25,888 nucleotides of DNA from assembly GCA_009920815.1 (NCBI GenBank), contig RFZH01000010.1:1-25888 (forward strand), read 5' to 3'. Positions 23,207 through 25,888 of the stretch are shown one piece after another (position 1 is the first letter of the stretch; each line of letters begins with the position of its first letter). The position numbers were made by a program, and so were the translations under genes. The notes under the pieces are model-generated. The model did not search any database. It had not been told where the DNA came from and was given only the letters and a program-made list of their open reading frames with translations. The DNA comes from Paracoccaceae bacterium (GTDB taxonomy: Bacteria; Pseudomonadota; Alphaproteobacteria; Rhodobacterales; Rhodobacteraceae).

Positions 23207-23581
23207 ATGAAATACGCATTCTTAGGTGTCGCGGTCGCCGCTTTTGTCGGCATGATCAGTTATATGATCCTGACCCGCCCCGATCCCCAAATCATCGCGG
23301 TGGATATACGCTTTATCAACAAATGTGAGTTTGCCGACCATGACTTTGTCATCACCAATCTAAAGACTGGAAAATACCACACGTTTCGCCGCAGTCATGC
23401 AAAGTTTGAAGTCCTAGAAGGAACGCCACTCAAGCTGACATTTCACCCAAGCGTCACAAAATTCGAATATGACGGCACCGAATTCAGCGCCGAGCCGGAA
23501 ACAACCGTCGTTGCGGACTGTGGGGGCGACGCAAGTCCAAGCGCGGGATTTGAACATCTTAGCCGTGAATTGGCGAAATAA
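23207..23581 (+). CDS. Unrecognised small membrane-anchored protein, antisense within the dcw cluster
   Basis: I do not recognise this 124-residue protein. It has one N-terminal membrane segment (about 4-23, FLGVAVAAFVGMISYMIL). A mostly polar, strand-rich periplasmic part follows (about 30-110), with alternating hydrophobics such as DFVITNLKTGKYHTF and FEVLEGTPLKLTFHP. Two cysteines outside the membrane, at about 39 (NKCEF) and 105 (ADCGG), could form a disulfide. The AGAGGAG site 5 nt before the ATG supports a real gene. It is encoded opposite to murC and murB and fills the space between them. Its stop ends at 23581 and the murC stop begins at 23582, so the genes converge with no gap. A role in the envelope is only a guess from location. 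Confidence 0.7.
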   Translation: MKYAFLGVAVAAFVGMISYMILTRPDPQIIAVDIRFINKCEFADHDFVITNLKTGKYHTFRRSHAKFEVLEGTPLKLTFHPSVTKFEYDGTEFSAEPETTVVADCGGDASPSAGFEHLSRELAK

Positions 23582-24985
23582 TTACACCCCGAGACGCGCA
23601 GGCAAACCGTGTGCCCATGTGGAAATGGTCCCTGCCCCCAAACAGACAACGATGTCGCCTGATTTGGCCTGTTCGCGGACCAAACGTTCCAGATCATCCT
23701 CAGAGACGATCGCACGCGCGTGACGGTGTCCGTGACGGATCAAACCCGCGACCAAATCATCGCGGCTGGCACCCGCAATGGGATCTTCGCCTGCGGCATA
23801 GACTTCGGCAATTGCAACGACGTCTGCATCATTGAAACAGGTACAGAAATCTTCGAAAAGCGATGACAGGCGTGTGTATCTATGTGGTTGATGCACGGCA
23901 ATCAACCGGCCATCGCTGGCCTGACGCGCAGCCTTGAGGACCGCGGCGATTTCAACGGGATGATGCCCATAATCGTCGATGATCGTGACGCCATTGACCT
24001 CGCCCACTTTGGTAAAGCGCCGATTGACACCTTTGAACCCTGCGAGGGCTGCACGAATATCGTCATGCGACATGCCCAAATGCAACGCAACTGCCACAGC
24101 AGACAGAGCATTTGACACATTGTGATCCCCCGGCATCGGCAAAGTACAGCCTGTGATCACCTGTTCCGATTGCTGCAAGGCGATGTCAAAATGTGCAACC
24201 CCCGCCTTATAGGTCAGGTTCAAAACACGCACATCCGCTTGGGCATTAAACCCATAGGTCACCACGCGGCGATCTGTGATTTTCCCTACCAACGCCTGAA
24301 CCTCGGGATGATCGGTGCAACACACTGCTATGCCGTAAAACGGAATATTCGATACAAAGTCATAAAACCCCTTGCGCAGGTTTTCGATACTGCCCCAATG
24401 CTCCATATGTTCCGGATCGATGTTGGTCACAATCGCAATCGTGGCCGGTAGGCGGTTGAATGTGCCGTCGCTTTCATCGGCCTCGACCACCATCCATTCG
24501 CCTTGGCCCATGCGGGCATTTGATCCATAGGCATGAATAATACCGCCGTTGATTACGGTCGGATCAATCCCGCCTGCATCCAGTAAGGTCGCAACCATCG
24601 TGGTGGTGGTGGTTTTGCCGTGTGTCCCCGCAATTGCGACGTTGGATTTCATGCGCATCAATTCGGCCAGCATTTCTGCACGACGAACAACAGGCAGACC
24701 TGCCATCCGCGCCGCATCCAATTCAGGGTTTCCTGATTTGATTGCCGAAGAAATCACCACAACCTCTGCGCTTTCAAGGTTTTCTGCCCGTTGCCCGATA
24801 AAAATTTTGGCCCCAAGCGACGCCAGACGTTCGGTGATCTTGCTGTCTTTCAGATCCGAGCCTTGCACCTGATAGCCAAGGTTCAACAGCACCTCGGCAA
24901 TGCCCGACATGCCGATCCCGCCGATCCCGACAAAATGAATGGGGCCAATATCGTTTGGCAATTTGGTGACAGCGGCGGCATTCAT
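23582..24985 (-). CDS. murC: UDP-N-acetylmuramate--L-alanine ligase MurC
   Basis: MurC adds L-Ala to UDP-MurNAc with ATP. The 467-residue protein has the N-terminal Rossmann motif IHFVGIGGIGMSGIAEVL (about 16-33), the ATP loop AGTHGKTTTT (119-128) and NGGIIHAYGSNARMG. Later come MPGDHNVSNALSAVAVA and the IIDDYGHHPVEIAAVL stretch, all Mur-ligase landmarks. It starts 4 nt after the murG stop with GGGGA upstream. On the 3' side it runs tail-to-tail into an unrelated plus-strand gene, which interrupts the usual murC-murB continuity. Confidence 0.96.
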   Translation of the reverse strand: MNAAAVTKLPNDIGPIHFVGIGGIGMSGIAEVLLNLGYQVQGSDLKDSKITERLASLGAKIFIGQRAENLESAEVVVISSAIKSGNPELDAARMAGLPVVRRAEMLAELMRMKSNVAIAGTHGKTTTTTMVATLLDAGGIDPTVINGGIIHAYGSNARMGQGEWMVVEADESDGTFNRLPATIAIVTNIDPEHMEHWGSIENLRKGFYDFVSNIPFYGIAVCCTDHPEVQALVGKITDRRVVTYGFNAQADVRVLNLTYKAGVAHFDIALQQSEQVITGCTLPMPGDHNVSNALSAVAVALHLGMSHDDIRAALAGFKGVNRRFTKVGEVNGVTIIDDYGHHPVEIAAVLKAARQASDGRLIAVHQPHRYTRLSSLFEDFCTCFNDADVVAIAEVYAAGEDPIAGASRDDLVAGLIRHGHRHARAIVSEDDLERLVREQAKSGDIVVCLGAGTISTWAHGLPARLGV

Positions 24986-24989
24986 TAGT

Positions 24990-25888
24990 CTATTTCCCCT
25001 TCGAAAGGATGTCTTGTATCAAAGCGATGAACCGATCAGTTGCATCTGGCACACCAACGGACAACGCATTGCGCGCCATCCGCATCGCGGTTTCAGGCTG
25101 TGTTAGAATTTCGTTGATTTGCGCCGAAAGCGTATCGACGTGGAACGCATCTTCGGTCACCAAAACTGCCGCCTGAGCATTCACCAACCCCATCGCATTT
25201 GCCGTCTGTTCGTCACGCAGCGACGCGGCATAGGGAACAAGAATAGAGGGGCGCCCAATCACGGATAAATCAGCAACCGTTGACGCACCGGCACGCGATA
25301 TTACCAATTGCGCTTCGCTCATGCGGGTTGGAACATCTGTGAAAAATGGTTGTACATCTGCATTGATGCCATGCTCAAAATAAAACTTGCTGACCCGATC
25401 ATGATCTTCGTCACGGGCCTGATGGCTGACCCGGATATGGCGCAACACATCCATAGGCAAAGCGGCAATCGCAGGGGGCACAACATCTGACAAGATACGC
25501 GCGCCCTGAGATCCCCCCATAACCAAAATGGACATAGGATAATCACCGGGTTCGATATAGCCCGCGCCTGCGCGTTCCAAAACAGCGATGCGCACGGGGT
25601 TGCCCACATGGACCGCATTTATGCCATCGGGCATCTGTGTCGGCCAGGTTCCGCATGCAAGCGCATCAACATGTTTCGCAAAGATTTGATTGACCCGACC
25701 AAGGACGCCATTTTGTTCATGCAACAAACGCGGACGGCGCAAAATCCATGCCGCGCCCACCGCAGGGATAGACGGATACCCACCAAACCCAACAACAACA
25801 TTGGGGCGATCCAGCATCATTTGCACTGCGGCTTTGGCGGTGCCGATGGCAATTTGAAAAGGTACCAAAAGTTTGGCCAGAATTCCGC
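24990..25888 (-). CDS. murG: MurG glycosyltransferase, N-terminal part outside window
   Basis: MurG transfers GlcNAc from UDP-GlcNAc to lipid I on the inner face of the cytoplasmic membrane, making lipid II. The reading frame runs to the window edge (the edge residues read GILAKLLVPFQIAIG), so the N-terminal GGTGGH motif and the true start lie beyond. Visible motifs are VVGFGGYPSIPAVGAAWI, LLHEQNGVLGRVNQ and ILVMGGSQGARILSD. The donor-site segments ISRAGASTVADLSVIGRPSILVPYA and RDEQTANA follow. About 299 of roughly 360 residues are present. It begins the dcw block in this window and is nearly contiguous with murC. Confidence 0.95.
   Translation of the reverse strand, partial: GILAKLLVPFQIAIGTAKAAVQMMLDRPNVVVGFGGYPSIPAVGAAWILRRPRLLHEQNGVLGRVNQIFAKHVDALACGTWPTQMPDGINAVHVGNPVRIAVLERAGAGYIEPGDYPMSILVMGGSQGARILSDVVPPAIAALPMDVLRHIRVSHQARDEDHDRVSKFYFEHGINADVQPFFTDVPTRMSEAQLVISRAGASTVADLSVIGRPSILVPYAASLRDEQTANAMGLVNAQAAVLVTEDAFHVDTLSAQINEILTQPETAMRMARNALSVGVPDATDRFIALIQDILSKGK

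Overview
The window looks like chromosomal DNA of a marine-type alphaproteobacterium of the order Rhodobacterales (Roseobacter/Paracoccaceae group). The basis is protein-level recognition: a GatB tail with typical roseobacter wording, a BolA / J-domain / CobS / CobT block, and a dcw (division and cell wall) cluster that runs straight into lpxC, bamD and recN. The species cannot be named from the sequence alone. No rRNA, tRNA, CRISPR array, insertion sequence or phage gene was seen, and no gene-free stretch exceeds 300 bases.

Region 1 (1-4716): the 3' end of gatB converges on bolA across a bidirectional terminator. Next comes a divergent pair, an SbtA-type sodium/bicarbonate permease (minus) and an OxyR-like LysR regulator (plus) that lacks the peroxide-sensing cysteines. 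The 90-bp gap between them holds an ATAG-N7-CTAT dyad. A J-domain protein, a GST-family protein and (convergent, across a strong terminator) a Tat-type MsrB follow.

Region 2 (4717-13522): cobS, a thermonuclease-like putative lipoprotein and cobT are tightly packed and form the AAA+/VWA part of the aerobic cobaltochelatase, with a nuclease gene inserted. They are followed by an XPNPEP1-type aminopeptidase P, a DUF427 protein, a ClC-family protein with a channel-like Val at the internal glutamate position, and an FAD-linked D-lactate/glycolate-type dehydrogenase.

Region 3 (13523-25888, nearly all minus strand): in transcription order, murG (cut by the window end), murC, murB, ddl, ftsQ, ftsA, ftsZ, terminator, lpxC, bamD, recN. 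Together they make the UDP-MurNAc peptide precursor, lipid II, the divisome core, lipid A and the outer-membrane assembly machine. One small unrecognised membrane-anchored protein is encoded on the opposite strand between murC and murB. Its stop codon abuts the murC stop with no gap, and its ribosome binding site lies inside a perfect hairpin.

Most of the window is ordinary core genome. The parts worth a second look are the cysteine-less OxyR-like/SbtA-like pair with its operator-like dyad, the nuclease lipoprotein inside cobS-cobT, the antisense orphan in the dcw cluster, the ClC residue pattern, and several non-coding dyads and repeats upstream of lpxC, bamD and ftsZ.
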